Below are positions 29,251-38,066 of a stretch of DNA of 64,000 nt, piece by piece. The notes under the pieces are model-generated. The model did no database searches and had not been told where the DNA came from. It saw only the letters and a list, made by a program, of their open reading frames with translations. A program made the translations under genes and the position numbers. Position 1 is the first letter of the stretch. Every line of letters starts with the position of its first letter. The stretch comes from Caloramator mitchellensis (lineage in GTDB: Bacteria; Bacillota; Clostridia; Clostridiales; Caloramatoraceae), in assembly GCF_001440545.1 (NCBI RefSeq), contig NZ_LKHP01000003.1, positions 62,001-126,000 on the forward strand. Direction: 5' to 3'.

Positions 29251-29260
29251 TTTGTCGAAA
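29251..29260. promoter_or_regulatory. Exact Spo0A box match in the coat-gene leader
   Basis: TTTGTCGAAA directly borders the ribosome site of the coat pair, 15 bases before the start codon. If bound it would more likely block than activate. Confidence 0.4.
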
Positions 29261-29412
29261 TTTATCGATTACGATATTATTTTTAGCTTTTGATGAGTAT
29301 TTAATACAGTTATATAATGCAAGCAGTAGTATCTTATACATTAGGCAGAAGATAGTGAAAATATAGTATAATTTAGTTAAAACGTTAAAAATTTTTCAGG
29401 GAGGAATTTGAT

Positions 29413-30354
29413 ATGAAGGCGTTAGTAACCTATGATTATGGTAAAGATAAGATGGACAAGATTAGAGAACTTGGTTATGAAGTGTTAATTAAAGATGAGA
29501 AGGACCTTTTTTATACTGAAGATTTAAAGGATGTTGACGTATTGGTCTGCTATAATCCATTTGAAACTCTTGATATTAAGATGATGGAAGGTCTTAAATG
29601 GATACAGCTCTCAAGCATTGGAATAGACCAGGCGCCTCTTGATTATATTAATGATAAGGGAATAATTTTAACAAATAACAAAGGTGGTTATAGTATTCCG
29701 ATTGGAGAATGGATTGTAATGAATATACTTCAGCTTTCAAGAAATAGCTATGGATTTTTTAAAAGGCAGCAGGAGAAAAAGTGGAAGGTTGACACATCTT
29801 TGATAGAAATATATGGTAAAACAATTGGATTTGTTGGGACAGGCAGCATTGCAACTGAAGCAGCCAAAAGGCTTAGAGCGTTTGGAGTTAAAATTTTGGG
29901 GTTAAATACAGTTGGAAGAGATGTTGAAGGATTTGATAAATGCTATAGTTCAGATGAAATAGATTTGATGCTAAAGGAATGTGATTTTGTAGTTATTACC
30001 ATGCCTGCAACTGATAAAACATATCGCTTAATTAACAAGGATAGGTTTAGTGCAATGAAGGACGGAGTATATTTTATAAACATAGCAAGGGGAAATATTG
30101 TTGATGAAGTTGAACTGATTAATAATTTAAAAAGCGGTAAGATAAAAGGAGCCGCCCTGGATGTTTTTGAAAAAGAACCACTCGAAGAAAACAGCCCATT
30201 ATGGGACATGGATAATGTATATATAACACCTCACAATTCATGGATATCAGAAATGAGAAACGAAAGAAGATTTAATTTAATTTATGAAAATTTAAAGAGG
30301 TATGTCGAAAAAAAGCAGTTACTTAATATAGTTGATTTAAACAAGGGATATTGA
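29413..30354 (+). CDS. D-2-hydroxyacid dehydrogenase (phosphoglycerate dehydrogenase type)
   Basis: 313 residues. The NAD-binding domain has GKTIGFVGTGSIATEAAKRL, and the catalytic residues appear as INIARGNIVDE (Arg), FEKEPLEENSPLW (Glu) and ITPHNSW (His). The family reduces 2-keto acids or oxidises D-2-hydroxyacids. There is no serine-synthesis neighbour and no ACT domain, so SerA itself is doubtful; a glyoxylate/hydroxypyruvate reductase or unknown keto acid reductase is equally likely. GGGAGG precedes the ATG. Confidence 0.88.
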   Translation: MKALVTYDYGKDKMDKIRELGYEVLIKDEKDLFYTEDLKDVDVLVCYNPFETLDIKMMEGLKWIQLSSIGIDQAPLDYINDKGIILTNNKGGYSIPIGEWIVMNILQLSRNSYGFFKRQQEKKWKVDTSLIEIYGKTIGFVGTGSIATEAAKRLRAFGVKILGLNTVGRDVEGFDKCYSSDEIDLMLKECDFVVITMPATDKTYRLINKDRFSAMKDGVYFINIARGNIVDEVELINNLKSGKIKGAALDVFEKEPLEENSPLWDMDNVYITPHNSWISEMRNERRFNLIYENLKRYVEKKQLLNIVDLNKGY

Positions 30355-30366
30355 TTTCCAAAAAAA

Positions 30367-30393
30367 TTCGCTATTCTATGTAAAATAAGCGAA
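30367..30393 (+). terminator. Hairpin after the dehydrogenase gene
   Basis: TTCGCTATT pairs with AATAAGCGAA; no T run follows, so termination is uncertain. Confidence 0.35.
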
Positions 30394-30523
30394 AAAGCAA
30401 AGAAACATATTGATTTTTCAAGTATTTATTTAATTGATGTTTTTAAATTTTTTAAATATTGTTGAAATTGATATATTTTAATGATAAAATATTAAAAAAG
30501 CTAATTTATAGGGGGGTAATACA

Positions 30524-31939
30524 ATGGAAAAAGGACAATCAGAAATTAGACAGCCAAAGGTTTGGGAAGCCTTGATACCTGTAATTTTCCTAGTTGCAAT
30601 TTTATCATTTTCTATCATCAAGTATGAAGCAAGTCCACACATCCCGCTTATTATCGCATCAATTGTAGCAGCTTTAATGGCTCTTAGAGTTGGTTTAAAA
30701 TGGGGAGATATTGAAAAGGGAATAATTGATACAATTAGTATGTCAATGCAGGCTATTATTATTCTAATGATAATAGGAACTGTTATTGGGGCATGGATTT
30801 TATCAGGAACAGTTCCAGCGATGATTTACTATGGTTTGAAGATTTTATCGCCAGGGATTTTCCTTGTAGCAACATTGATTATTTCAAGTATAGTATCACT
30901 TGCTACAGGTAGTTCATGGACAACTGCAGGAACAGTTGGTATTGCACTTATTGGTGTTGGACAAGGTCTTGGAATTCCACTACCAATGGTAGCAGGTGCA
31001 GTTGTTTCAGGTGCATATTTTGGAGATAAGATGTCACCTCTTTCTGATACAACTAACCTTGCACCAGCAATGGCGGGAGCTACACTATTTGACCACGTAA
31101 GACACATGATATTCACAACTGGTCCAAGCTATTTGATTGCAATGGTAGTTTACGCTATTCTTGGGTCAAGATTTGCAGGAAGAGAGCTTGACGTTGCACA
31201 GATAAATAAGATTCTTGAAGCCCTTGGCCAACAATTTAACATTAGCATTTGGCTTTTAATTCCACCAATCGTGGTTATTATAATGGTTGTTAAGAAGGTT
31301 CCAGCAATTCCAGGGTTGTTATCTGGAACTGTTTTAGGTGCAATATTCGCACTTATTTTCCAAGGAAAAGGATTTGGGGATATATTGTCAGTATTAAACG
31401 ATGGATATGTTTCAGAAACAGGATTCCAAATAGTTGACGACCTCTTAACAAGAGGTGGAATGCAGAGCATGATGTATACTGTTTCGCTTATACTTTGTGC
31501 TATGACATTTGGTGGTATAATGGAAAAGGCAGGTTTCCTTGAAAAATTGGCTCAGATGCTTCTTAGCGCATCCGACAGCGTTGGAGCACTTGTATCAGCA
31601 ACTATTTTCTCAAGTATATTTACAAATATAGTTGCTGGAGACCAATATCTTTCAATTGTTATCCCAGGAAGAATGTTCAAGAGTGCATTTGAAAAGAAGG
31701 GCCTTGCTCCAAAGAACCTTTCAAGATGTCTTGAAGATGCAGGAACATTAACCTCACCACTGATTCCATGGAACACCTGCGGTGCGTTTATGATGGGAGC
31801 ATTAGGCGTTCACCCATTTGCATACCTGCCATTTGCAGTATTAAACTACGTAAATCCACTTGTTTCAATGTTCTACGGCTTCACAGGAATTACAATGGAA
31901 AAAATAAAGCCTGAACAAGCAAATACAGTTAAAGCATAA
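30524..31939 (+). CDS. nhaC: Na+/H+ antiporter NhaC family
   Basis: 471 residues, about eleven membrane helices. NhaC features: GTVIGAWILSGTVPAMIYYG, SSIVSLATGSSWTTAGTVG, GDKMSPLSDTTNLAPAMAG, and the repeated half with AGDQYLSIV and EDAGTLTSPLIPWNTCG. The family exchanges external protons for internal sodium, or malate/lactate in MleN members. The preceding dehydrogenase raises the possibility of the MleN-type malate-lactate role, but they are 170 bases apart. ATAGGGGGG precedes the ATG. Confidence 0.92.
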   Translation: MEKGQSEIRQPKVWEALIPVIFLVAILSFSIIKYEASPHIPLIIASIVAALMALRVGLKWGDIEKGIIDTISMSMQAIIILMIIGTVIGAWILSGTVPAMIYYGLKILSPGIFLVATLIISSIVSLATGSSWTTAGTVGIALIGVGQGLGIPLPMVAGAVVSGAYFGDKMSPLSDTTNLAPAMAGATLFDHVRHMIFTTGPSYLIAMVVYAILGSRFAGRELDVAQINKILEALGQQFNISIWLLIPPIVVIIMVVKKVPAIPGLLSGTVLGAIFALIFQGKGFGDILSVLNDGYVSETGFQIVDDLLTRGGMQSMMYTVSLILCAMTFGGIMEKAGFLEKLAQMLLSASDSVGALVSATIFSSIFTNIVAGDQYLSIVIPGRMFKSAFEKKGLAPKNLSRCLEDAGTLTSPLIPWNTCGAFMMGALGVHPFAYLPFAVLNYVNPLVSMFYGFTGITMEKIKPEQANTVKA

Positions 31940-31945
31940 TCATTG

Positions 31946-32075
31946 GTGACATTCACTTGATTTCTTGATTTCTTGAATTGTTTGGCAATTAGGACAACCC
32001 CCATGAAATCTTCATGGGGGTTAGTGACATTCACTTGATTTCTTGAGTTCTTGATTTGTTTGACAATTAGGACAA
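31946..32075. repeat. Two 52-bp direct repeats around a hairpin
   Basis: GTGACATTCACTTGATTTCT... at 31946-31997 recurs at 32024-32075 with only a few changes, both ending CAATTAGGACAA. Between them AACCCCCATGAA and TTCATGGGGGTT form a perfect 12-bp stem (31996-32022), probably the nhaC terminator, though no T run follows. Confidence 0.75.
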
Positions 32076-32114
32076 AGCCAATGAACACTTAATTTTCTTT
32101 TTTAATCTCAATCT

Positions 32115-32180
32115 TAAGCCACAAGTCTCAAGTCAAAATGCAAAATTCAAAATTCAAAAGTCTCAAGTCACAAGTCCATT
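32115..32180. repeat. Low-complexity CAAGTC/CAAAATTC tract
   Basis: Short imperfect repeats of CAAGTCTCAAGTCA and CAAAATTC fill most of the gap before gerQ. No gene or fold is supported. Confidence 0.5.
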
Positions 32181-32269
32181 AAGTGCTACTTATCAGTTAC
32201 CTTTACTTTTCGTTTATAAATCTTCAACTTTGTGCAGCAAGGGACAAAAAAGGGTCACACTAAAAGTAA

Positions 32270-32295
32270 GAAAGGCCTGCATCTGCAAGCCTTAA
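32270..32295 (-). terminator. Terminator of cwlJ-gerQ
   Basis: On the minus strand AAGGCTTGC pairs with GCAGGCCTT, followed by TTCTT; it overlaps the gerQ stop. Confidence 0.55.
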
Positions 32296-32657
32296 TCGAA
32301 AACTGTTACAAATCTTATTGAATATAGGTCGCACATTACTTTATGGTTTGTGCTTGACTCTCTTAAGACAACATAACTAATACCAACTTCAAGCAAAGTT
32401 CCTTCCTTATCAATCCACATCTGTGTTCCAATTAAAAATTCTATTTTAACTCTTTTTCCAACCTGCGTTCTAAGCCATGCCTGCGTATAAGCGATATCCT
32501 TGAGCGTTGGTTCCATTTGTGAATCTTCTGCTGGGACAGCATCAAAAGGCTGTTGTCTATAATATTCAAACGGACAATTAAAGTATGGGTTGTAGATTGG
32601 AGGATTTAAATAGTTCATTTCCTTAAATTCATTTGATTGTGTTTCTTTTTTAGACAT
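32292..32657 (-). CDS. gerQ: Spore coat protein GerQ-like (YwdL)
   Basis: 121 residues. The Pro/Asn/Tyr-rich N-terminus (NPPIYNPYFNCPFEYYRQ) and a C-terminal beta domain (LRTQVGKRVKIEFLIG, GISYVVLRES, LYSIRFVTVFD) match GerQ, a coat protein cross-linked by transglutaminase and needed for CwlJ function. It directly follows the cwlJ gene, as in Bacillus, which is strong support. The sequence itself is divergent. Confidence 0.78.
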   Translation of the reverse strand: MSKKETQSNEFKEMNYLNPPIYNPYFNCPFEYYRQQPFDAVPAEDSQMEPTLKDIAYTQAWLRTQVGKRVKIEFLIGTQMWIDKEGTLLEVGISYVVLRESSTNHKVMCDLYSIRFVTVFD

Positions 32658-32686
32658 AATAGACCCCCTTAAAATTAATTATTATA

Positions 32687-33130
32687 TTAAGTTTGAGCAT
32701 ACAATTCAGTAGGATTATAAAAACAATGTTGAGCAATTCTTGTGACATATCTTCCAGTCTTTGTTATAGGAAAGAAATATGCACAATTAGGTTTGAATGG
32801 ATTATAATACCATAGTGCAAAACCCACTCCAGGGAGTTTTTGACCAGATAAGGCCCAATCTGCTATCCAATAATGATAATCAGTTGGAGGTTTGGCCCAA
32901 ATGTTTTGGTAATTAATTTGTCCATAGACCTTGGTCATGCAGCAGGTAAATTGGCGGGGCTGCATAATAATCTTTCTTAAATCTCCTTGGCCAACTCTTC
33001 TATATTCACCATAGGTGACATTCACTCGATTCATAACCACAGATGCTACAGCCTTCATACCCATTTCGCCTTCTCCTTCAGCTTCACATCTAATTAATCG
33101 TGCTAACAACTCCCTTGATGAAAACGACAT
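32687..33130 (-). CDS. cwlJ: Cell wall hydrolase CwlJ (SleB/CwlJ family)
   Basis: 147 residues: a bare hydrolase_2 domain without signal peptide or binding domain, as in CwlJ rather than SleB. RLIRCEAEGEGEMGMKAVA contains the catalytic Glu, followed by VVMNRV and PRQFTCC. CwlJ degrades spore cortex during germination from the coat side and depends on GerQ, encoded just downstream. I chose the ATG at 33130 (MSFSSREL); a TTG at 33145 is also open. Confidence 0.9.
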   Translation of the reverse strand: MSFSSRELLARLIRCEAEGEGEMGMKAVASVVMNRVNVTYGEYRRVGQGDLRKIIMQPRQFTCCMTKVYGQINYQNIWAKPPTDYHYWIADWALSGQKLPGVGFALWYYNPFKPNCAYFFPITKTGRYVTRIAQHCFYNPTELYAQT

Positions 33131-33209
33131 CCATAGCACCACCAAAATAATAATTCACTACTAATATATTCAAAATATATATTTTTGTTACTAAATTATA
33201 TGCTTTACT

Positions 33210-33333
33210 GGGACAGTTCATTAAAGTTTTAAATTTTGGACAAGCAAATTCAAGGGGACAGTTCATTTGTATTTAAACTTTGAACAAGATAATATTTATT
33301 TTTATTAATGCGAAATTTAGGGGACAGTTCATT
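33210..33333 (+). repeat. REP-like units, three direct copies
   Basis: Forward units of GGGGACAGTTCATT type start at 33210, 33254 and 33320, between cwlJ and the exonuclease gene. The first is followed by TTTTGGACAAGC, the second block of the unit. This is the left edge of the repeat-bearing half of the window. Confidence 0.85.
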
Positions 33334-33474
33334 AACAAGTAAACAATTGACTTGAAGTTATAGATAAAAAATATTATCAGAAAATAAATATCGTCTTTGA
33401 TTAATATAAAATATCTGATAAAATTTTAATATGGTAAAAATTATTTCTAATTACGCTTAAAAGGGGAGAATATT

Positions 33475-34236
33475 ATGCGAATATACACGTGGAATGTAAA
33501 TGGCTTAAGAGCTATTGCAAAGAAGGGATTTTTTGATTTTTTGAGTAGCGAGAATCCAGATATTCTATGCATTCAAGAAACAAAGCTTCAAGAGGACCAA
33601 CTAGATGATGAAATAAAAAATTTAGATGGATATTATACATATTTTAGCTACGCTGAGAAAAAGGGTTATAGTGGAGTGGCAATTTTTTCGAAAACTGAAC
33701 CTAATCAGATTGCATATGGAATTGGAATTGATGAATTCGATAGAGAAGGGAGAATACTCATCGCTGAATATGATGATTTTACATTGTTCAATATTTATTT
33801 TCCTAATGGTAAGATGAGTGATGAAAGGCTTGATTATAAACTTAGGTTTTACGATGCCCTTATGGACTATAGTAAAAAATTATTAGACCAAGGCAAGAAA
33901 TTGATAATCTGTGGTGATTACAATACAGCTCATAACGAAATTGACCTAAAAAATCCTAAGTCAAACGAGAAAAGCTCGGGGTTTTTACCGATTGAAAGAG
34001 AATATATGGATAAATTCTTGCATAAAGGTTTTGTCGATGCCTATAGATATCTTTATCCAGAAAAAATTGAATATACGTGGTGGAGCTACATGTTTAACGC
34101 AAGGCAGAAAAACGTTGGCTGGAGAATTGATTACCATTTTGTTTCAGATAATTTAATTGAGAGGGTTGCTGATGTAAAAATTTTAACTGATGTTTTAGGT
34201 TCCGACCACTGCCCTGTGATGCTAAAGTTAAAATAA
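33475..34236 (+). CDS. xth: Exodeoxyribonuclease III (ExoA/XthA)
   Basis: 253-residue AP endonuclease and 3' exonuclease for base excision repair. Motifs in order: TWNVNGLRA, IQETKLQ (metal-binding Glu), YFPNG, CGDYNTAHNEIDL, YTWWSY, GWRIDYHFVS and SDHCPV (catalytic Asp-His). The length equals that of ExoA. AAAGGGGAG precedes the ATG. It is flanked on both sides by repeat units. Confidence 0.96.
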   Translation: MRIYTWNVNGLRAIAKKGFFDFLSSENPDILCIQETKLQEDQLDDEIKNLDGYYTYFSYAEKKGYSGVAIFSKTEPNQIAYGIGIDEFDREGRILIAEYDDFTLFNIYFPNGKMSDERLDYKLRFYDALMDYSKKLLDQGKKLIICGDYNTAHNEIDLKNPKSNEKSSGFLPIEREYMDKFLHKGFVDAYRYLYPEKIEYTWWSYMFNARQKNVGWRIDYHFVSDNLIERVADVKILTDVLGSDHCPVMLKLK

Positions 34237-34239
34237 TAT

Positions 34240-34362
34240 GGGGACAGTTCATTTCAAATATTACTTTTGTGGTAATCACTAAAAGTTAATATTTTAAATG
34301 AACTGTCCCTAAATTTTTATTATTAAGAAGTAAAATTGTAATAAATTGAATGAACTGTCCCC
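34240..34362. repeat. REP-like inverted pair plus one reverse unit
   Basis: Forward unit at 34240 and reverse units (AATGAACTGTCCC) at 34297 and 34349. The first two can fold into one stem around a 42-base loop, four bases after the exonuclease stop. Confidence 0.85.
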
Positions 34363-34436
34363 AGAGACGGTGAATAATTTTTATATTTTTGTCAATAATA
34401 AATAGGTGTAAGTTTTTTTAAAAAGCAGGTGATTAA

Positions 34437-35348
34437 ATGATAGTTGGAATACCAAAGGGGCTTTTGTATTACAAGTATAAGCCGTTTTTTCACACATTTT
34501 TTGAGGAGCTGGGGGCAGAGGTATTAGTATCTCCGGATACAAATAAAGAAGTCCTTGATATGGGGGTTAAACTTTGTGTTGATGAGGCTTGTTTACCTGT
34601 AAAGATTTTCCATGGACATGTAGCTAAAATAAAAGATAAATGCGATTTAATTGTTGTGCCAAGGATTATGCAGATTAAAGAAAGAGAATTTATCTGCCCA
34701 AAATTCTGTGGAATTCCTGAAATGGTATATCACAATATAGAAGGACTCCCTAGAATTACAAAATCTCCAATTTACCTATATTCAATCGATAAGTTTTATA
34801 ATTGGGCTTACGATACTGGTAGGATGATTACAAAAAATATCAATAAAATAAATGTAGCGTTTGAAAGGGCTATTGAAGCTCAAAATCACTATGATGAAGG
34901 CATCGATGATAATGACTTTGAATTAAAAGTTGCATTGGTTGGTCATCAATATAATATTTATGATGATTTTATTAATATGAATTTAATTAAAAAGTTACAT
35001 GGATTTGGTGTTGGAGTTATTACCCAGGAAAAGATAGATGATGAGGTTAAGAATAATGAAGTTAAAAAGCTTTTTAAACGTCCGTTCTGGACATTTGCAA
35101 GGGAGCATTATGGATTTGTTTCTTGTGCTATTGATAACAATTTAATTGACGGAATAATATATCTTTCATCTTTTGCATGTGGTTTGGATTCAGTAATAAT
35201 TGAGTTAATTAAGAATAAAATAGATGAGTTTCCATTTTTACTTCTTAAAATAGATGAACATACTGGGGAAGCAGGGTTTGATACACGCATCGAGGCATTT
35301 GTAGATATGCTTCAGAGGAAGAAAAGGAAAAGAGGTGAAATGGCTTGA
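34437..35348 (+). CDS. Acyl-CoA dehydratase activase-related protein (DUF2229 type), first of three
   Basis: 303 residues. It begins VGIPKGLLYYKYKPFFHTFF and contains conserved Cys pairs KLCVDEACLPVK and FICPKFCGIPEM, the pattern of the 2-hydroxyacyl-CoA dehydratase-like half found in very large activase fusion proteins. Here it is a separate gene. The ending DEHTGEAGFDTRIEAFVDML recurs in the next gene (DEMTGEAGYQTRLEAFIDLL), so the two are paralogous halves. The reaction is unknown. The stop overlaps the next start by four bases. Confidence 0.75.
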   Translation: MIVGIPKGLLYYKYKPFFHTFFEELGAEVLVSPDTNKEVLDMGVKLCVDEACLPVKIFHGHVAKIKDKCDLIVVPRIMQIKEREFICPKFCGIPEMVYHNIEGLPRITKSPIYLYSIDKFYNWAYDTGRMITKNINKINVAFERAIEAQNHYDEGIDDNDFELKVALVGHQYNIYDDFINMNLIKKLHGFGVGVITQEKIDDEVKNNEVKKLFKRPFWTFAREHYGFVSCAIDNNLIDGIIYLSSFACGLDSVIIELIKNKIDEFPFLLLKIDEHTGEAGFDTRIEAFVDMLQRKKRKRGEMA

Positions 35349-36445
35349 AAATAACCTTTCCGCACATGGGCAATGTATATATTGCTGCAAAGTTTTTGCT
35401 TGATGGACTTGGGATAGATTATGTAATTCCACCGCTAAATAATAAAGAAGCTCTTGAAATTGGAACTCTTTATTCACCAGAGGAGATTTGCCTACCATTT
35501 AAAATTATGCTTGGGAATTATATTCAAAGCATCAGACAAGGCGCTGATACAGTTATATTAACTGGAAGTTGTGGGCCATGCCGTTTTGGAGAATATGGTG
35601 AACTTCAAATGAAATTATTGAATAAGATTGGGCATAACCTTGATTTTATTGTTTTTGATATGCCTTCCGATATTGGATTTGATGAACTAAAAAGGAGAAT
35701 AAAAAAGATTACTGATGCTAGTCCAAAGAAAAAGCATGAAAAATATATGGCCCTTATGAATGCATATAAAATAATTACGCTTATCGATGATTTAGAGGCG
35801 AAGGCGCATAAATTGGCAGGATACGAGATAAATAAAGGGGATTGCAAAAAAATATTGAACGAATGCAAAAAGGAGCTTTTAAGGACTAACAACCCTAAAA
35901 GAGCAATTGAAATTTTAAAGGAATATCATATTAAGATGGATAATGTCCAAATTGAGAAGAATAGAAATCCATTAAAAGTTGCTATCATTGGTGAAATTTA
36001 TACCATTATTGAACCCTTTTCTAATTTATACATCGAGGATAAACTGATGGAATTGGGAGTCCACTCAAAGAGAACTTTAAGTCCAAGTTGGTGGTTTTAT
36101 AATACAGTCATTTTGAGCCCATTTGGTTTAACTGCAAAAAAGATAAGAAAATCTGCTAAGGATTATCTTCCGTATGGCGTTGGTGGGCATGGTCAGGAGT
36201 GTATAGGAGAGTCTATACTTGCCCATGAGGAGGGTTTTGATGGGGCAATACAAATCTTCCCATTAGGCTGCATGCCAGAGATTGTGTCAAAGTCAATTTT
36301 GCCTTCGGTATCGAGGGATAAGAATTTTCCTATTTTAAGTCTTGTAGTTGATGAGATGACCGGTGAAGCTGGATATCAGACAAGGCTTGAGGCATTTATA
36401 GACCTTTTAGAAAGGAGAAGGAATCATGTATTGTCTAGGAGTTGA
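35345..36445 (+). CDS. Acyl-CoA dehydratase activase-related protein, second of three
   Basis: 366 residues, related to its upstream neighbour. FPHMGNVYIAAKFLLDGLG, SPEEICLPFK and TGSCGPCRFGEYGELQ hold conserved cysteines likely to bind an iron-sulfur cluster, and GGHGQECIGESILAHEEGFDG lies in the second half. It overlaps its neighbours by 4 and 20 bases, so the three proteins are made together and probably form one complex with the ATPase encoded next. The substrate is unknown. Confidence 0.75.
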   Translation: MKITFPHMGNVYIAAKFLLDGLGIDYVIPPLNNKEALEIGTLYSPEEICLPFKIMLGNYIQSIRQGADTVILTGSCGPCRFGEYGELQMKLLNKIGHNLDFIVFDMPSDIGFDELKRRIKKITDASPKKKHEKYMALMNAYKIITLIDDLEAKAHKLAGYEINKGDCKKILNECKKELLRTNNPKRAIEILKEYHIKMDNVQIEKNRNPLKVAIIGEIYTIIEPFSNLYIEDKLMELGVHSKRTLSPSWWFYNTVILSPFGLTAKKIRKSAKDYLPYGVGGHGQECIGESILAHEEGFDGAIQIFPLGCMPEIVSKSILPSVSRDKNFPILSLVVDEMTGEAGYQTRLEAFIDLLERRRNHVLSRS

Positions 36446-37382
36446 TGTTGGCTCTGTTAGCACTGATATCGTGGTTATTGATGAAAATAATAATGTGATC
36501 GAGAGCCTTTATTTAAGGACAAAGGGCAGACCGATTAAGGCTATACTTGAAGGTTTTAAGATTATAAAAGAAAAAGTTGAAAGCAAAGATATTTATGCTG
36601 CTGGAACAACTGGAAGCGGAAGAAATATTGCAGCTTTTTTAATTGGTGGAGATGTAGTGAAAAATGAAATAACAGCTCATGCTGTTGCTGCTTTAAGTAT
36701 CGATAAAGATGTTAGGACAATTATTGAAATAGGAGGGCAGGACTCGAAAATAATTACCCTCAACGATGGGATAATAACTGATTTTGCTATGAACACTGTT
36801 TGTGCTGCAGGGACAGGTTCATTTCTTGATAGACAGGCAGAGAGGTTGGAGATTGCAATAGAGGAGTTTGGGGATTATGCCTTAAGGTCGGAAAATCCAG
36901 TAAGGATAGCCGGAAGATGTGCTGTCTTTGCTGAATCAGATATGATTCATAAGCAGCAGCTTGGATTCTCAGTTGAGGACATAGTTGGAGGCCTTTGTGA
37001 GGCTCTTGTTAGAAATTATTTAAACAATGTTGGAAAAGGTAAAGAAATTAAAGAAAAGGTATTTTTCCAGGGTGGTGTTGCTGCTAATAAGGGTATGAAA
37101 AGAGCTTTTGAGAAGGCTTTGAATATTGAGGTAGTTGTTCCGGAGCATTACAATATGATGGGAGCAATTGGTGCTGCAATACTTGCAAGAGAGACCGTTG
37201 AAAAGGCTGGCAGAACATATTTTAAGGGGTTTGAAATTGCCGAAGAAAATTATGTTACCGCTAGTTTTGAATGTAACGGATGTCCTAATATGTGTGAAGT
37301 TGCAGTTTTAAAGTGCGATAACAGGATTATAGGGTATTTTGGGGATAGATGTGGGAAATATAGTAATAAAATGGCCGTTTAA
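36426..37382 (+). CDS. BadF/BadG/BcrA/BcrD-type ATPase, third of three
   Basis: 318 residues, an ASKHA-fold activase. Visible: GVDVGSVSTDIVVID (phosphate 1), GTTGSGRN, IIEIGGQDSK (phosphate 2), NTVCAAGTGSF and GRCAVFAESD with the two cluster-ligand cysteines that bridge the dimer, and GGVAANKG for adenosine. An extra C-terminal tail CNGCPNMCEV adds more cysteines. The family uses ATP to push an electron into a 2-hydroxyacyl-CoA dehydratase; the real target here is probably the two preceding proteins. Confidence 0.86.
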   Translation: MYCLGVDVGSVSTDIVVIDENNNVIESLYLRTKGRPIKAILEGFKIIKEKVESKDIYAAGTTGSGRNIAAFLIGGDVVKNEITAHAVAALSIDKDVRTIIEIGGQDSKIITLNDGIITDFAMNTVCAAGTGSFLDRQAERLEIAIEEFGDYALRSENPVRIAGRCAVFAESDMIHKQQLGFSVEDIVGGLCEALVRNYLNNVGKGKEIKEKVFFQGGVAANKGMKRAFEKALNIEVVVPEHYNMMGAIGAAILARETVEKAGRTYFKGFEIAEENYVTASFECNGCPNMCEVAVLKCDNRIIGYFGDRCGKYSNKMAV

Positions 37383-37433
37383 TTATGTTTAAAATTTTTG
37401 AGAACGTAAAATACTAAAAATGGAGGTGATATA

Positions 37434-37847
37434 ATGAGTTTGATACCATTTAATCCATTTAATGATTTGGAAAGATTGAGAAGAGATGTAGATGATGTTT
37501 TCAAAAGTATAGAATTTTATGAAAGACCGAGGGTTGATGTTTTTGAAACGGAAAATGAAGTTAAAGTTGTAGCAGATATACCAGGAATAAGTAAAGAAGA
37601 TTTGGACATAACTGTATATGACGACGAGGTAAGAATCAGTGGTGAAATTAGAAGGACGGCAGAGTATAATGAAGAATCCATTAGAAGAAGTGAAAGGTAT
37701 CACGGTAAATTTTCAAGAGTTATATCCCTTCCATCTGAAGTAAAATCAGAAGAAGCAAAGGCGGATTACAAAGACGGTGTTTTGACATTGACAATACCTA
37801 AGCTTCATAATAAAGCAACAAAGGGAAAGAGAATAAGATTATCATAA
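37434..37847 (+). CDS. Small heat shock protein Hsp20 family
   Basis: 137 residues. The alpha-crystallin domain runs from about residue 35 (RPRVDVFETENEVKVVADIPG) to YKDGVLTLTIPKL, with a short N-terminal arm and basic tail. ATP-independent holdase chaperone forming oligomers. TGGAGGTGAT precedes the ATG. No CIRCE element is seen in the short leader; a terminator follows directly. Confidence 0.94.
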   Translation: MSLIPFNPFNDLERLRRDVDDVFKSIEFYERPRVDVFETENEVKVVADIPGISKEDLDITVYDDEVRISGEIRRTAEYNEESIRRSERYHGKFSRVISLPSEVKSEEAKADYKDGVLTLTIPKLHNKATKGKRIRLS

Positions 37848-37880
37848 AATTAGGATTGCAATTTGCAATCCTAATTTTTT
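37846..37880 (+). terminator. Terminator of hsp20
   Basis: AAATTAGGATTGCAA pairs with TTGCAATCCTAATTT, followed by a run of Ts. Confidence 0.85.
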
Positions 37881-37992
37881 TTAACTCTAATTTTCAAAAA
37901 ATTAATAAATTATACATTGAAATTTGCATATTATAATATTATTATATTTATATGTGTTTTATGCAAAGTATTTAGAACAATGTTTTATAAAA

Positions 37993-37999
37993 TTCGACA
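37993..37999. promoter_or_regulatory. Spo0A box core before glnN
   Basis: TTCGACA, the exact complement of the TGTCGAA core, lies 68 bases before the glutamine synthetase start. Confidence 0.3.
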
Positions 38000-38066
38000 T
38001 AGTTTGAATCATAATTTTAAATAATATAAATATATTCGATTTTAATAATTTAAAGGGGATGATGCA

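Noticed and set aside
31873-32088. Minus-strand open frame with repeated NQVNVTN
   Set aside because: It is a translation of the 52-bp direct repeats and overlaps the end of nhaC.
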